Source: Allomyces macrogynus ATCC 38327 (lineage: Eukaryota; Blastocladiomycota; Blastocladiomycetes; Blastocladiales; Blastocladiaceae). From it: DNA of 20,553 bases. The stretch's first letter is position 1, and each line of letters starts with the position of its first letter. The notes under the pieces were generated by a model. It was not told the DNA's origin. It did not search any database and worked only from the letters and a program-made list of their open reading frames with translations. The stretch is taken from the NCBI GenBank assembly GCA_000151295.1, contig GG745361.1, positions 12,468 through 33,020 on the forward strand, given 5' to 3'. Made by a program: the position numbers and the translations under genes. Shown here one piece after another: positions 8,035-18,262 of this stretch.

Positions 8035-10261
8035 TCACGCCAGGTACAGCGTCTCTTGATTCGCTGGCTGGGCCGGCCGGCCAGCAGGGCGAGCGGGGCC
8101 CGTTGGCAAATAAATGGGACCTTCTTCGACCTGGCCCGCGGGCTGCGCTTTCGGTGGAGAAGACGCGAGCTGCGGCGACGTGCTCGGCGCCGTCGTCGCT
8201 ACAGGACCAGTCGCGACAGATGGCATTGCGACGGGCGTGACCGTCGGCACAGTCGTGGGCGGATACGCGGCCATCATCGACGGACCGGGCGGTAGGCCAG
8301 ACGTCGGAAGTGGACCGGACGTTGGCGGATACGGGCTCGAGCTCGCCGTCGGCATGGTCGTGGTCGTCGGGTACGGGCTCCCCATCGTCGGCATGGTCGT
8401 GGGCGGATAAGGCGAGGCCACGGTGGGCGGGTACGACGGCGGTGGAGACATGGTGGGCGGGTAAGCCGGTGGGTACGGCGCGGTCCCATTCGACGACGGC
8501 AACGACGGGAACGAAGGACCGGGGACCCACCCGGCGGTTGGCTGGCTCGTGCTCGTCGCTGTCGAGTACATGCTGAGCCGATGGTCGTTGAGCGTCCCGG
8601 CCGGCTGCTGCGGCATGGGCTGCTGCGGCATGGCCCCAGTCGGCTGCGGCGACATGGTTGCCGCCGGCGGTGGGTAGGTCGGCGCCATCATCGATCCACC
8701 CGTCATGGCGACCGCCACGGGCGTCATGGTCGGCGGCGTGGTCGCGGCCGGAGGAGGGGGCGGCGGCGGGGGAGCCGGTGTCAACAAGGGCTTCTTGACG
8801 CGGTTGTGGCACCAGGCGAGGATGCGGTGACGGGTGAAAATCAGGATCAGAACAGCGACGGCGAGCACACCGAGCGTGGCGCCAGCCACCGTGCCAGAAG
8901 AAAATGACAGCGGCCCCAACTGCACATCGGAGCTACTGCCGCCGCTTGTTGACCCGCCCGTCGTAGAAGACGTGGAGTTCGATCCCGACCCCGACGACGT
9001 TGACGACGAGCCCGTGACCCATTGGAACGAGAGCGACCCGGGCTTGACCTCGTTGACGGCGAGCATGCTCATAAACGGTGCGGCGCTCTCATTGTCGTCG
9101 CCGCTCGTCGTCGTCGTGAGCCCGCCGAGATACGCGATCGTGTTGTCGACAATTGCGGCGCACCCACCCGTTAGGCTCGTGGGCCCACTCGACGGGTTCG
9201 AGATCGTGCCGGCGACAGGAATCGACGACCCGGCCGTATCAATGTACTCGACGAGCGTGTAGGGCTTGGCGACCTGGTACCCGCCAATGTGAATCACGTA
9301 GCGATCTTTAAAGTAAACCGTGCTGGAGAAAGCCGAGAGGTCAGTCGCGAGTTCGACGGCAAACAGGCAGGAGGGTGTGAGGAAGAGCGTACCGGTGCTG
9401 GTACCGCCCGTGGTAGAGCTTGATTCCAACTTTGGTCCAGGTGGCTGTTGCGTCATCGAGCGTCCACACGTCGTCGAGAAACGACCCGTCAGAGTTGAAC
9501 CCGCCTGAGAGAAGGTGGTGCGTCGAGTTGTAGCGCGACATGGACGCCAAGCGGCGCGGCGACGGACCCGACGTGGAATTGGTGTTGGCCGCGACGCCCT
9601 GCTCGGTAATCGTCTCGAGCCAGTTCAGGTCCTTGGTCTTGCCCGATGACGTGTCAGTGCCGCCGTACAGGAACATGGCGAGCTTCTTGGGCGAGTCGCC
9701 GGCGCTTACGGTCGTGCCGGGGACAGAATGCTTGTACCCGACAGGCACGTCAAACGACATGCGCTTCGTGCTGCCCGAGCTCGGGTCAAACTGGTACATG
9801 ACCTTGTTGGCAAAGTCGTCTTCGGACGTCTTGTTGAGCACCACGAGGCCGCCGGCAATGTACACTTTTTGGTTGACGACGAGCGTTGCCGGATTGATGA
9901 CGCCGGCAATGCTCGAGTTCATGGTCCCGTGCGTCGTTAAGCCCGTCGCGCGGCCCGCAGCGACCGTCTTGATGAGGTCCACCGAGTAGGCGCCATTAAC
10001 GTAGTCGACAAACTTGGTGGTGCCCGTGTCTACGCGAATAGAAATGTCGCGGCGAAAGGGTCAGCCGTTGATAAAGACGCAGAGACGCCGCTGCATCAGT
10101 TCAAATCAAAACGTACTCGCCAAGTACCCAAAAAACGAGTAAATCCGCGACCCAACAATGGCGCAGGCACCGCCCGACGTGGATTGCGACGTGGTCATGG
10201 TGAACGCCGCCATGGCGACGGGTACGAGGGCGAGAACAGCGACCAGGCGAGCCAGCGCCAT
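8035..10261 (-). CDS. Kelch-repeat type I membrane protein (copy 2)
   Basis: Complete paralog of the gene at the left edge, in the same orientation about 8 kb away. Exons are 10261-10117, 10029-9393 and 9322-8035 (689 residues from the chosen start). The start at 10261 gives a compact signal peptide (MALARLVAVLALVPVAMA); in-frame ATGs at 10300, 10348 and 10351 would lengthen its n-region. Kelch-like strands include KVYIAGG, MFLYGG, HLLSGG, YVIHIGGY and TIAYLGG. A Ser/Gly/Thr-rich stalk leads to one membrane span (AGATLGVLAVAVLILIF), a basic stop-transfer, then about 250 residues of Pro/Thr/Ser-rich tail. The tail has YPPT-type repeats and two PPxY motifs (PPAY, PPSY), known ligands of WW domains. 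Intron 1 (87 nt) does not resemble that of copy 1; intron 2 (70 nt) is nearly identical. The role is probably surface recognition or adhesion; the ligand is unknown. Confidence 0.85.
9323..9392 (-). repeat. Intron 2 of kelch copy 2, near-identical to intron 2 of kelch copy 1
   Basis: A 70-nt phase-2 intron matching 977-1046 at 64 of 70 positions without gaps. Read through, it encodes YALPHTLLPVCRRTRD followed by TGA. In the read-through frame, two of the four differences before the stop are silent and two change residues. Confidence 0.85.
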
Positions 10262-11242
10262 GGGGCCGTCGAGAAACCGCGACCGCGACCGGTTGGTCAT
10301 CGTGGTCCGCCGCCGGTCAGGGACTTGCATGAACGGTGAGTTCGGCATCATCGTTGCCTGCAGGACAGCGGCACGTCGATGGATGCGTGCCGGCCGCTGG
10401 TCGCGCGTCGAGACCGGGTGGACAGCGTCGGAAGAAATGGCGCGGCGACAGAAACGGGCAAACAGGCCCGGGCAACGTCTATCTCGCCCAAAGCTTGGGT
10501 TGGGGGCGCAGCGCCTATTTATCCCGCACACGGTATGCACTTGATGAGTCGAAGGCTGATGGTGGCGCTCCTGGAAAGAATCCGGGCGGGCAGAGCGCAA
10601 GATAGGCTCGAGGAAAGCACTTACGATGGCGAGGTCGACCAATGCAGACTCGTTTGCTTGAAGTACCGAGGATGGAGAGAAGCGAGGACGAATCGTTACC
10701 AGAGCGGACGGTTGCAGCGGGTTTGCAGAGGTTGAAGCGGTTACAGCGCTGACGAGTCCCGCCGCCAGCTTGTTCGTCGGCAACTTCAAAGTTGGGGATG
10801 GACAGGACAGTCTGAATCTCCATTTGCCGTCGAGCTTTGGGTCTTGCACGACAATGTTCGCTTGGTTGGAGGGACCGCCGAGGCGGAAGACTGCCTGGGA
10901 TGTGAACGCAGTGGCGAGAATGTGGCGTACTGCACATGCGCGCCCTCCCGCCATGTGCGAGAATAGGGGAATAAAAAATCATTGCTTCCGCGAACACGAC
11001 GAGAGCAATCTGGAATGTCGCGCCAAACGAGTCACTTGCTCTACTCTCAACCCAAAGGCGCGACCGAAGCATACAGGGGCCGCTGGCCGTGCGGGTGACG
11101 ACTTCCGCGAAAAATCGACATTAATCTATGTTCGCCGGCTCCATGACAAGTTGTCAAGGCCATCTCTCGACCGACAGCTTCCCCGTTACAAGCTGAAAAC
11201 TATACAAACTGAAACTTGTTGGTGAAACACGATCAATCGCCT
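10262..11242. other. Intergenic region upstream of kelch copy 2
   Basis: About 980 bp between the kelch copy 2 start and the thioesterase 3' end; both genes are on the minus strand. It should contain the kelch promoter and leader and the thioesterase 3' region. A minus-strand frame runs open into the kelch gene from about 10954, but its translation has no recognisable domain and lies upstream of a signal peptide, so I treat it as non-coding. Confidence 0.4.
10516..10522 (-). promoter_or_regulatory. Possible TATA box for kelch copy 2
   Basis: ATAAATA on the minus strand inside a GC-rich setting, about 255 bp upstream of the chosen start. If used, the transcript would contain the upstream in-frame ATGs, so the start choice would need a 5' end map. 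Confidence 0.3.
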
Positions 11243-12108
11243 TCACTCCTCGACCGGCATCCTTTGAATCCCGCGCACAAACTTGGTGTGACTACCACGA
11301 ACCGCGAGCGTTTCGTGGTCATGGCCGTCACGGAGCGTCGCAATCTCGACGCGCGTAAACGCGAGCGTCTTGCCGACCTTTTCAGCGAAGCCGCGAATCA
11401 CGAGCTGCTCGCCCGGCTTGGGCGCGGCGAGGTAGGACACTTGAATGTCGGTCGACACGCCCGTCGACTCGAGCCCCGCAGCAGCAATGGCGAGCGATCC
11501 TGATACCACAGGGTGGAAAGTCAGGGGCCATGAGAAGCATCGGAAAATAGCAAAGAACAGGCTTCGAAGTGACTTGCGCTAATGACAAGAAGAGCACGTA
11601 CCAACAATGTCCACCAATGTCGCGCTCACGCCGCCATGGAGAGTACCGGTCAAGTTCTAGTCATTTCAAAACGCGGTCAGTTTTCAATTGCGTCGCAAAG
11701 CCAGAGCTGCAACGGGCGCGACGCGTCCTTGGCCGCAAAAGTGGTGTTGGCAAGAAACGGACCAAGTGGCTGTGTTCAACAGGCATGGTGCACTTGACCA
11801 CGCCAGGTCGCTCGATTTCTTCGACCGAGAGCTGTATGATTTCCAGGTCAGCGTGATGGGTGGGTGGGTCAGGTACTATCAGTCATATTCTTGGAACGTC
11901 AAGCGCATCATCGGCCATTTGAGCTTGCTCATTCGAGCTGCTTGCCAACATGGCAACGCTTGCAGTCGTTTGCGACCCTTGCTGTTCACGCGCAGCCTCG
12001 GCGGCCCACCTTTTCCAAGATGAGCGTGTCGAATCGATTCTGCTTCACACATTGGCTCAGGACGGTGCGCGCGTTGCGCAGGGCAGCGACGCGGGTGATG
12101 GCGTGCAT
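11243..12108 (-). CDS. Hotdog-fold acyl-CoA thioesterase, ACOT13/THEM2-like
   Basis: Predicted to hydrolyse acyl-CoA thioesters to free fatty acid and CoA; the animal homologue ACOT13 is largely mitochondria-associated. Exons are 12108-12010, 11831-11763, 11656-11602 and 11499-11243, with matching phases (159 residues, close to the animal enzyme's usual length). Introns are 178, 106 and 102 nt, longer than elsewhere here. Key features are NLTGTLHGG at 57-65 and ATLVD ending at D72. The spacing from N57 to HGG and to D72 equals that of the catalytic Asn, HGG motif and Asp of human ACOT13. Later parts also fit the family: STDIQVSYLAAPKPGE, GKTLAFTRVEI and GSHTKFV. The start at 12108 has A at -3, and an in-frame TGA lies upstream before any other ATG. 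The N-terminus (MHAITRVAALRNAR) is basic and could act as a weak mitochondrial leader. The gene is divergent from the sorting nexin gene. Confidence 0.88.
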
Positions 12109-12512
12109 GGTCGTCTGAACTGTTGCAGCAAGTCGCGCTGGGTGGGCGGTGGGTGCAAGTCGAGCGTGTTGGCCAGCCAGGCGGAATGGCTTCAGTGTCG
12201 GCGTGCCGCGAAGCCGCCCGCGCAGGAGCAATCATCGTGGATGATGCGCCGAGTGTTGGCTGGCCTTGCGATCCGACCGCGCCGGACCACGTGGGGCGGA
12301 TCGGGGCGGGTCGGCTAGTTGCCCCAGGGCAGCTGCTCTGGTGACGATCTGGTGCCACGACGTCGCCCCCCGCTCCTCCGCACCCGCACCGCGCTGCAGT
12401 CCAGCTCCATTCTGCACTTCCCCCGACACAACTGCGACGGCCACGATCAGGCACGACAACGACGACAACGCGCGCCCGCAACTGCCCCGCACCGCACCTG
12501 CCGGAAAGCACC
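12109..12512. promoter_or_regulatory. Divergent promoter region, thioesterase / sorting nexin
   Basis: The 404 bp between two divergent start codons is very GC-rich, without a visible TATA box. The part before the sorting nexin start is C-rich, as expected of a leader. Confidence 0.4.
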
Positions 12513-14586
12513 ATGGAGGCCATCGCGATCCCCGAGCTGGCGCCGCGCCATCACACCGACCACGCGAACCCCGGCCGCCACGTCGCCGAACACGCCGCTC
12601 ATGCACCCGCAACGACCAACCAAACGACACCTGTTACAGCAGCTGCAACCGCCGACAATGCCGTGCGCGAATCACGGCCAGACTCGTCGTTGAGCCAAGG
12701 TCCCTCGGACCCGGACTTGTCGACGGCGAGCGCGTCGTGGGCCGCCGACGGTGCACCACCACCACCGGGCGACCCGACCCTCCAGACCGATCCCAATGTC
12801 GTGCACGCGCCGGATCCGCGGTTCATGGAGGCAACCGTTACGCTGCCATGCTGTTCCGTAGCGACAGTGCTTGATGCATTACGGCACGATCTGATCACGG
12901 CGGGCGAGCCCTACTCGGGCCGCCTCGTGCGCATCCTCGACGCGCAAAAGGTCACAGACGGGGCCGGGTTCGCCTTCACGGCCTACCTCATTCGCTATGG
13001 GGTACGCTTCCACCTCGGCCGCGCCCGAGTCGTGTGCGACCTCTGTTGACCACGTTCTGGCGCGCCAATGAAACAGGACACGGAAATCCGCCGTCGCTAC
13101 TCGGACTTCTACTCGCTGCGCAAGTGCCTGCTGCGAATGTACCCGGCGCTCCTGATCCCGCCGATTCCGGAAAAGCACTCGTTTGCCAACTATGCCACGC
13201 AGCCGGCCAGCGCAAAAGACGACCCTGTCATCATTGCGCGCCGCCAGCGTCGGCTGCAGGGGTTTCTCAATCGGCTCGCCTGGCACCCGACGCTCGGCGC
13301 CGACCATCTCGTGCACGGGTTCCTCAGCGCGACAGTCTCGTGGAACGACACGCTGCGGTCCGCCAAGGTCACGACCATGCCTTCGTCGCCGTCCAAGTCG
13401 TCCAAATCGGCTCACGCGTCCACGTCCGCACCGGCTGCCGCATTGGCAAGACCACGCACACTCATGCCACTGGACAATGCCCACCAGCTGCGACCGGACC
13501 CGCGGTTCGTGGACGTGCAGGTCTTTACGGACAAGTTTGCGCACCAAATCGCGTCGGTTGCTCGGCACCACGGCCGTCTCGTTCGGCGATACGTGGAGCT
13601 GCACCGCGAGTATGCCGAACTCGCGTCCGTTTACTGCACCTTGTCGCTCGAAGACGATGCGGCACCGGCCGTGGCCGCGGCCATGGAGCGCATCGGGCTC
13701 GCGCTCGATACCATGACGGCGACCACGCTGCAGCTGTCACACCAGCTCGATGAGAAGGTGGACGAGTCGCTGTTCGAGTACGGGCAGTACGCTCACGACA
13801 TCAAGGTGCGCACGCTCCGTTTCTCCTTGCGCGAAACGGACAGTAGTTTCACCCTCCCCTCTCGATCTAGACGATCTTGAAATTCCACCATGAGCAGTAC
13901 TCTGCCCTCTCGCACGCGGCCGCAGCGCTCCAAAACAAGCGCGCACAACTCGAACAACTCGAACGCGCCGACGAGGCCGCCAACCGGATTGCCGCGGCCC
14001 TCTCCACCCCCGAAGACTCGGCACCGCTCTCGCCGACCCCGACTCGCGCCCTTTCCCCCACGCGCGACGGCGCCGTCCCGCTCCCGTCCGCGGTCGACCA
14101 ACCACCACCGCCTTCCCCCGCACCACCACCTCGTGGCCTGCTGGGCACGCTCTCGGCGCTTCTGGCGGCGCTACTCGGACAGCGCGACTCGCCGACGACG
14201 GCACGGGTACACCAACTCGCGCAGGCGCGAGAGCTGTTGGCGCAGCTCGAAGACCAGACGGGTGCACGGGCGCACGAGGCGCAGCACGCGTCACACACGA
14301 TCTTGCTGGAGCTGAACTGGTTCCAGCGGCAAAAAGTGCGCGACTTGAAGGCGTTGCTCGTGCACATGGCGACGATTCACGCGCAGTATGCGCGAAAGGT
14401 ACGCATCCAAGTCGCCGCGCATTCGGCAAACGGGGTGTCTGGTGGATAGCTCACGCGAGCGAGCTGCGATTGTAGAACTTGGCCGTATGGAAGCACGCCA
14501 AGGACGAGATTTGCAAAATACCCTTGCCTGACCAGGAGGATCAGGACCAGAACCAGAAAAATAAGCTAAACCAGGACGATTCGTGA
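12513..14586 (+). CDS. PX-BAR sorting nexin, Atg20/Snx41-like
   Basis: Such proteins bind PI3P through the PX domain and curve endosomal or pre-autophagosomal membranes through a BAR domain, usually as heterodimers with Snx4/Atg24. Exons are 12513-13001, 13077-13805, 13871-14398 and 14476-14586 (618 residues). Introns are 75, 65 and 77 nt, all phase 0. Residues 1-130 are disordered. The PX domain spans about 138-242, with RRRYSDF at 168-174 (phosphoinositide-binding Arg and Tyr), IPPIPEKH at 190-197 and a basic RRQRRLQ at 218-224. The BAR-like helical region starts near 300, continues with ILKFHHEQYSALSH and NKRAQLEQLER, and ends with QYARKNLAVWKHAKDEI. About 70 Pro/Ser-rich residues plus a hydrophobic helix interrupt the BAR domain. 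The acceptor at 13870 was preferred because it keeps the helix preceding the KRAQLEQLER motif; the last exon restores the family's terminal helix. Atg20 and Snx41 cannot be told apart here. Confidence 0.85.
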
Positions 14587-14714
14587 TCTCATCATTTGAT
14601 TTCCGTTTTGAATCCGTTCAGCGGTTTTGCTCAGGACAGCTCAAACAACAACAAATGAGCCATTTGGGAGTCGCAAATTGATGTTCATTTAAGTCCCGAG
14701 TTCTTCCACATCTT

Positions 14715-17319
14715 TCACACAAGCACATTCACGAGAGACTCCTTGCTCGACGTGGCCACGGTCGCTTCCGACGCGCATCTCGCCGTTGTGGCCGTAACGT
14801 CGTCGCGTTTGTCTTCCGCAGGCGGTCCCGGATCGGCCTGAGTACGTCGCATCCACGAGCGTCGAACCAGGAACGCACCGCCGGCGAGAATCAGGATCGC
14901 GACAACGGATAGGATAACGATCACGACAACGTCTACATGTTCCGAAAAAAATTCGGTGAGTAAAGAGACGAACGGCCGCCGATCTGAGCTTGGGCAACGT
15001 ACTACCGGGTTGAGTGGCCCAACTTGTGGTCGGATCCCGTCGCACCGCGGAACCCGACTTGTCGGTGCAGATGCCATGGACGCATAATCCTCCTGGTCGA
15101 CAAACCCAGTCAGATAATCGGTCGCTGACCCAGGAACGAAGATCTCGCGTACCATTGCACGGCGTCCCATCCAGAAACGACCCACCGAGTTGCGCACACC
15201 CGTTCCCCGCGCCGTTCGTACATGCGATGGCGCACGAGTCGGACGATCCGCACGCGCTCGTCGCTCCGCGTAGCCGGCACTGGTGGTCCCGGCTCGTGCA
15301 CACGCCTGACGCACACTGGCCGACTGTCGCGTTCGATGTGCACGCGGCGCCGTTGGGCAGCCGCACGTCGGCGGGGCAGTCGCGACCGACACCGTCGCAC
15401 GTTTCGACTGGGTCGCATGCCGCGTCCATGGACGGGCGACACGTCACGGTGCGGCTGGCGACATGGCACGCGTCGGTGCAGCACCCATGGTTGGTCGGAT
15501 TGCACTGCGCGGTTGTGCGGAGCCGACACGTCGTCGGGTCGCAACAGGTGGTGCAGGTTGCAGCAAATGGTGTCGTTCCACAATCGCATTCCTCGCCCGC
15601 GTCGACGATGCCGTTGCCGCACGTCGCGACTTGGACGGGTTGTGCGGGTCGATCGGCGAAACAAGGCGGGTTGCGAGCTTGCGCCGCACGCACGGTTTGG
15701 CAAACGGCGTGGACCGAGCATGTCGAAAAGTCTGGGCAACCAGGGACAGTGCCGTCAGAATCGAAAGACGGTGACGGGGTCGAGGATGAGAAGCAACGAA
15801 CCCTGGCTCGCGCCGTTGCCGATTGCCGTCATCAAAAACTTGTTCTGGCACGAGCAGCTGGACGTGCACGGGCAGCACGCCGACGTCGAAGTGCTCGACG
15901 ACCCGTGGCATGTCCTATCGTCACAGTCGTGGATGGCACCAAAGACGTGGCCTAGGATGAGCAGAAACGTCATGTTGCGGTTCAAACTACCACAAACGGA
16001 TGCAGGACGACGAACCGAGTTCATGCGCCATGGTTTGCCACTCTTGTCCCGACGCGGCGAGCGACGAGACAGAGACGCCAACGGCACGCGCGAGCGCCGG
16101 ATCAGCCCCATCCACCTGGTCAAAGCCAGCACCCGTTTGGCACAGCGTCGCGTACCACGCTAACCCGACCGTGGCTCCTTCACTTGGCTCGGTGAGTGAT
16201 GCGACTTGCCAGCCAATGAATGCCGAAAGGAATCAAAGAGTACCTGCAACGCGTAAACAAGTGCCACGCGGCGACGCCGTCATTCGAATGACCCATACGC
16301 CATTGACCAAACGCTTGCAGCCGCGATTCGAGCGTCTCGTTGAGAGAACACCCGCGGTTCCATTCAGCCGTCCCGCAGCGCGGAGGGATCTCGACGCGGG
16401 CCACGACGAGCTCGATGTTAAACGCGGTCTTGTACGCCTGACTGACGCGATTGGCGACAGAGAGAATGCGCGCGAGTGCCACTGCGGGACCACCTGCGGC
16501 ATCGACGTATGTGCAATCGGCCGCTAGGCCAATGGTGGCGCGGACCAGGCCTATGCTGCAAGTCGTCATGTCGGCGGGGTCGAGCGCAACCGGGATCGGG
16601 TTGACAGGAAACGGCGAGCGGCGAGCGAGGTGGTGGGGTGGAGAGAAGAGCGACGAGAAGCGCGCTCGTGGATCTTGCGTGCAAAAGTGGACGGGCGAGC
16701 TCGTGTCGGGTGCCGACAGATCACGAGAGGGAATCGACCTTGGATGGAAATGCACACGAATCGCGACGACATGGCGCGCGTCCTCGACAACCGTCAGCCT
16801 GGTCAAGTTTACGGAAGAGAATGAGAACAGTTCAAATCCCACACCATGAACGTCCCCACACGCAAGCAACGGGGCACTCCCCAAGAACCTTTACCGAACA
16901 ACAGAATTGTCTTGCGGCCAGAGCACCCGGTCGGCGAGCCTCTTCCCATCCGCGTCCCGCACGCCATCATGGTCGTGACGCACCCGCAACACCCATTCGC
17001 GGCTGGCCACCTCCAAATGCACGAGTTCCCCACTCGGATCATGAACAGGCACCATGGCACGCGCATGGCCCTCCAAACAAACGCCCGGCATGAATCGCAG
17101 CAGCGGATTTTCTGCGTCGTTGTGCGTTTGCACAGGTTGAAGTGTGGCGGGAACCACCGTCAAGATTGTCCGCGGGTCAAGATCATCGTTGACGTCGTTG
17201 ACAAGAATAACTGCCGGAACTGCTCGACTGACGCTGTGCGAATCGGCTGCGACAATGTTCTGGTTGATGCACTGGCTTTGCAAGGAGTGGCCGGTCGTGA
17301 TCGGTGATTGAAGAGGCAT
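14715..17319 (-). CDS. ADAM (disintegrin and metalloprotease) membrane protein; first exon not placed
   Basis: A zinc protease of the reprolysin/ADAM family (M12B), expected at the cell surface or in the secretory path. Fungal members are known, including fission yeast Mde10, needed for normal spore envelopes. Exons are 17319-16895, 16798-16244, 16182-16016, 15951-15802, 15731-15153, 15092-15003 and 14932-14715 (727 residues, phases all agree). Introns are 96, 61, 64, 70, 60 and 70 nt. Residues of about 1-180 look like the propeptide. The protease domain runs from about AADCTYVDAAGG to FSTCS, with the full zinc site HELGHVFGAIHD at 380-391, split by an intron. A Cys-rich disintegrin region begins at CGNGIVDAGEECDCG (from about 470), followed by a Cys-rich/EGF-like end (GGLCVHGICTD). 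One membrane span (657-679) and a 48-residue tail close the protein. No signal peptide follows the ATG at 17319. An upstream exon ending before a TGCTAAC branch site (about 17600-17400) is likely, but its frame is ambiguous. Confidence 0.85.
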
Positions 17320-18262
17320 AGTGTGCAGTTAGCATTGGTTGACCGTGACTGCTGAACTGTTGTGGGCATTTGGAACGATACCCGACGAGTTTGCGCTGGT
17401 TGAGCAGAGCGCAGATGGCCCAAGGGCGCGAGGAGCGCGACAGAGACGCAATAAAACCAGCAATATGGGCAATATGGCCGGCGGCAAGGCAAGGCAGCTG
17501 GTGCAGCAAGCTGAACCGCGCCAGCGACGGCGTGGATCAGCTCCCTTCGAGCCGGCATGGTGATCTGCCCCGGTGAAAAATTCTGAATGGCCATGACAGA
17601 GGGCCATCGAGAGAGTGTTACGGGGTGCGGCAGGATAAAGCAGCAAAGGGACGAGAGAGTCTCGAGCCGTCGGGGTGAACAGGGTGGCCGAGCGCGTGGT
17701 GTTTGATGGGCGTCGTGCGACCGGTGGCGTGCTGTCGCGGCCAGGGGATCGTCGCGCGGGGCGCGGTAGTGGTGCGGTGCGTCGCCGTCGTCGGCGCCGT
17801 AGGCGAGTGGTGAACAGGGAAAACTGAGAAGCGGCTGCCCTCGTCAAGCGCACGGCGCCAAGGTCGATCTGGTCACCTGCGCCGTTGCTAGGCGGCCCGT
17901 CACGGTGAGCAAAAGTGACCGGTCGATGTCATTGACAGGGACAGAAATCGACGCGTGGGAGCTGTGATCACCGTCCTCGGCCACCACCTCTTCAACATCA
18001 TCCTGCCGCGCTCCCATCCCTCGGCTCCGTGCGCCCAACCCCGCTCGGCACTTCGCGACCCGACGCCCTGTGCCCCCGCTCCAGCACCTCCACCGGCCAA
18101 CGTTGGACGTCCTGTTCGCCACAGCCGCCCCAAGGTAGAGTTTGGCCTCGCCGACTGACCAGCGTGCTCCTGCCCCTCGTCGCACATTCTATATATCTCG
18201 CCACGCGCCCGCCGCCCGCCCGCTGCTCGAAATCGCTCCTAAAGCTCCGGTCCACCAGCACC
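17320..18262. promoter_or_regulatory. Divergent region, ADAM 5' end / coproporphyrinogen oxidase promoter
   Basis: The left part (to about 17600) probably holds the first ADAM exon and an intron with a TGCTAAC branch site. Three frames there each carry a hydrophobic stretch, so I cannot choose the signal-peptide exon. The right part is a GC-rich promoter ending in the TATA box of the oxidase gene. Confidence 0.45.
18190..18196 (+). promoter_or_regulatory. TATA box of the coproporphyrinogen oxidase gene
   Basis: TATATAT inside very GC-rich DNA, 67 bp before the start codon at 18263. This predicts a short leader of about 35-45 nt. It is the most convincing core-promoter element in the window. 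Confidence 0.6.

Noticed and set aside
10262..10954. Long in-frame N-terminal extension of kelch copy 2 on the minus strand
   Set aside because: It would place a clear signal peptide inside the protein, shows no domain, and spans a possible TATA box; GC-rich DNA readily stays open by chance.
12109..12231. N-terminal extension of the thioesterase that looks like a mitochondrial leader
   Set aside because: The frame upstream of 12108 has no ATG before a TGA; it would need a TTG start.
13871..13897. Alternative acceptor (gagcag) for sorting nexin intron 2
   Set aside because: In frame, but it would remove the ILKFHHEQ segment that fits the BAR helix before KRAQLEQLER; the tctag acceptor at 13870 keeps it.
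16826..16842. GTTCAAATC resembling a tRNA T-loop
   Set aside because: The flanking bases do not pair as a T-stem and there is no acceptor, D or anticodon arm; it lies in an ADAM intron.
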